Source: JBOGXF01 sp050694275
Lineage (GTDB): Bacteria; Actinomycetota; CADDZG01; WHSQ01
Length of the DNA: 5,246 nt
NCBI GenBank assembly: GCA_050694275.1
Contig: JBOGXF010000037.1
Coordinates: 1-5,246, forward strand
Reading direction: 5' to 3'
The notes under the pieces are model-generated. The model did no database searches and was not told the origin of the DNA. It worked only from the letters and a program-made list of their open reading frames with translations. Shown here one piece after another: positions 4,572 to 5,246 of this stretch; the stretch's first letter is position 1; each line of letters starts with the position of its first letter. The position numbers and the translations under genes are program-made.

Positions 4572-5246
4572 ATGGCAGACAAGACTGCAAAGGCCGCTCT
4601 GTTCGACGAGTTCGCGCGGATCGCCAAGGCCCTCTCGAGCGGTCGCCGCGCCGAGATAGTCGACGTGCTGGCCAACGGGGAGCGCAGCGTCGAGAGCCTC
4701 GCCGAGGAGCTGGACCTTTCCGTCGCCAACGTGAGCCAGCATCTTCAGGTGCTCAGACGAGCGGGGCTGGTCACCACCCGGCGCGACGGAACGTTCATCT
4801 ACTACCGCCTCTCCGCCCCGGAGGTCCTCACGTTCTGGAGGTCGCTGCAGGAGATCGCGGGCAAGAGACTCGCCGATCTCGAGCATCTCGCCCGCGCGTA
4901 TCTCGGGGGCCGGGAAGGGCTCGAGCCCGTCAGCAAGGAGGAACTCGCCCGGCGGCTCCGGCGCAAGGAAGACGTCGTCGTCCTCGACGTCCGGCCCCCG
5001 GAGGAGTACGAGGCCGGACACATCGCCGGCGCGGTGTCGATTCCCGTGACCGAGCTCAGGCGCAGGCTGCGCGAGCTACCGAAGAAGCGCGAGATCGTTG
5101 CCTACTGCCGCGGCGCCTACTGCGCCTTCGCGCCCGACGCCGTCCGCTACCTTAAGAAGAAGGGTTACAAGGCACGGCCGCTCGAAGAGGGGCTCTCCGA
5201 CTGGGCATCGGCGGGTCTTCCCGTGGAGCGAGATTCGAGCCCGGCC
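4572..5246 (+). CDS. ArsR-family repressor fused to a rhodanese domain (3' end outside window)
   Basis: 225 residues are visible with no stop before the window edge. Residues 10-95 are an ArsR/SmtB winged helix: recognition segment LSVANVSQHLQVLRRAGLV (49-67) and wing RRDGTFIYYRL (70-80). Residues 121-219 are a single rhodanese domain: VVLDVRPPEEYEAGHIAGAVSIP (136-158) and the active-site loop CRGAYC with catalytic C179 and a second cysteine C184. The first 178 residues contain no cysteine, so the classical helix-3 metal thiolate site (ELCVCD-type) is absent. The likely signal is a sulfane-sulfur species acting on C179/C184, by analogy with persulfide-sensing ArsR proteins such as SqrR and BigR, though those use other cysteines. 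The fusion is a known architecture. It probably represses itself, the MFS gene and the persulfide dioxygenase-like gene through TCAAG-N6-CTTGA sites. Visible length is near full, so the stop should lie shortly beyond the edge. Confidence 0.93.
   Translation, partial: MADKTAKAALFDEFARIAKALSSGRRAEIVDVLANGERSVESLAEELDLSVANVSQHLQVLRRAGLVTTRRDGTFIYYRLSAPEVLTFWRSLQEIAGKRLADLEHLARAYLGGREGLEPVSKEELARRLRRKEDVVVLDVRPPEEYEAGHIAGAVSIPVTELRRRLRELPKKREIVAYCRGAYCAFAPDAVRYLKKKGYKARPLEEGLSDWASAGLPVERDSSPA

Noticed and set aside
4572..4910. Classical arsenic- or cadmium-sensing ArsR assignment
   Set aside because: The DNA-binding domain contains no cysteine and there is no arsenic reductase or efflux gene nearby; the rhodanese fusion and neighbours point to sulfur instead.

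Overview
The window is high-GC bacterial DNA, most likely from an actinomycete (Actinomycetota), perhaps an uncultured lineage. The support is a GpgS-type glucosyl-3-phosphoglycerate synthase, an F420-dependent PPOX-type split-barrel protein, strong G/C bias at third codon positions, and several starts that look leaderless (a -10-like box 7-8 nt before the start codon and no Shine-Dalgarno). None of these fixes the taxon.

Left edge (1-413): a possible tail of an unidentified reading frame (3-80) runs into two copies of a GGACATTTC(C)TGATGA repeat, possibly the end of an insertion sequence. About 275 bases of poorly coding sequence follow, with one doubtful small ORF (191-403).

Left half (414-2501, + strand): a receiver-domain protein whose C-terminal half looks like a histidine-kinase dimerisation/phosphotransfer domain with no ATPase domain; gpgS, which makes glucosyl-3-phosphoglycerate, the precursor of glucosylglycerate and related compounds; and a small PPOX-fold F420/flavin oxidoreductase. 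The genes are 41 and 37 bases apart and could be cotranscribed, although gpgS may also have its own promoter.

Right half (2509-5246): a likely sulfur-stress module. A metallo-beta-lactamase-fold protein of the persulfide dioxygenase type (minus strand) is divergent from a 12-helix MFS transporter (plus strand). Behind the transporter lies an ArsR-type repressor fused to a rhodanese domain, still open at the window edge. The same 16-bp inverted repeat, TCAAG-N6-CTTGA, lies in the divergent promoter region and in front of the regulator, and both copies sit within or against the core promoter. The simplest model is that the ArsR-rhodanese protein binds both sites, represses all three genes, and is released when its rhodanese cysteines (C179, C184) react with persulfide or polysulfide. 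The DNA-binding part has no cysteine, so it lacks the classical ArsR thiolate metal site. The transporter substrate is unknown; a sulfur compound is inferred from context only.
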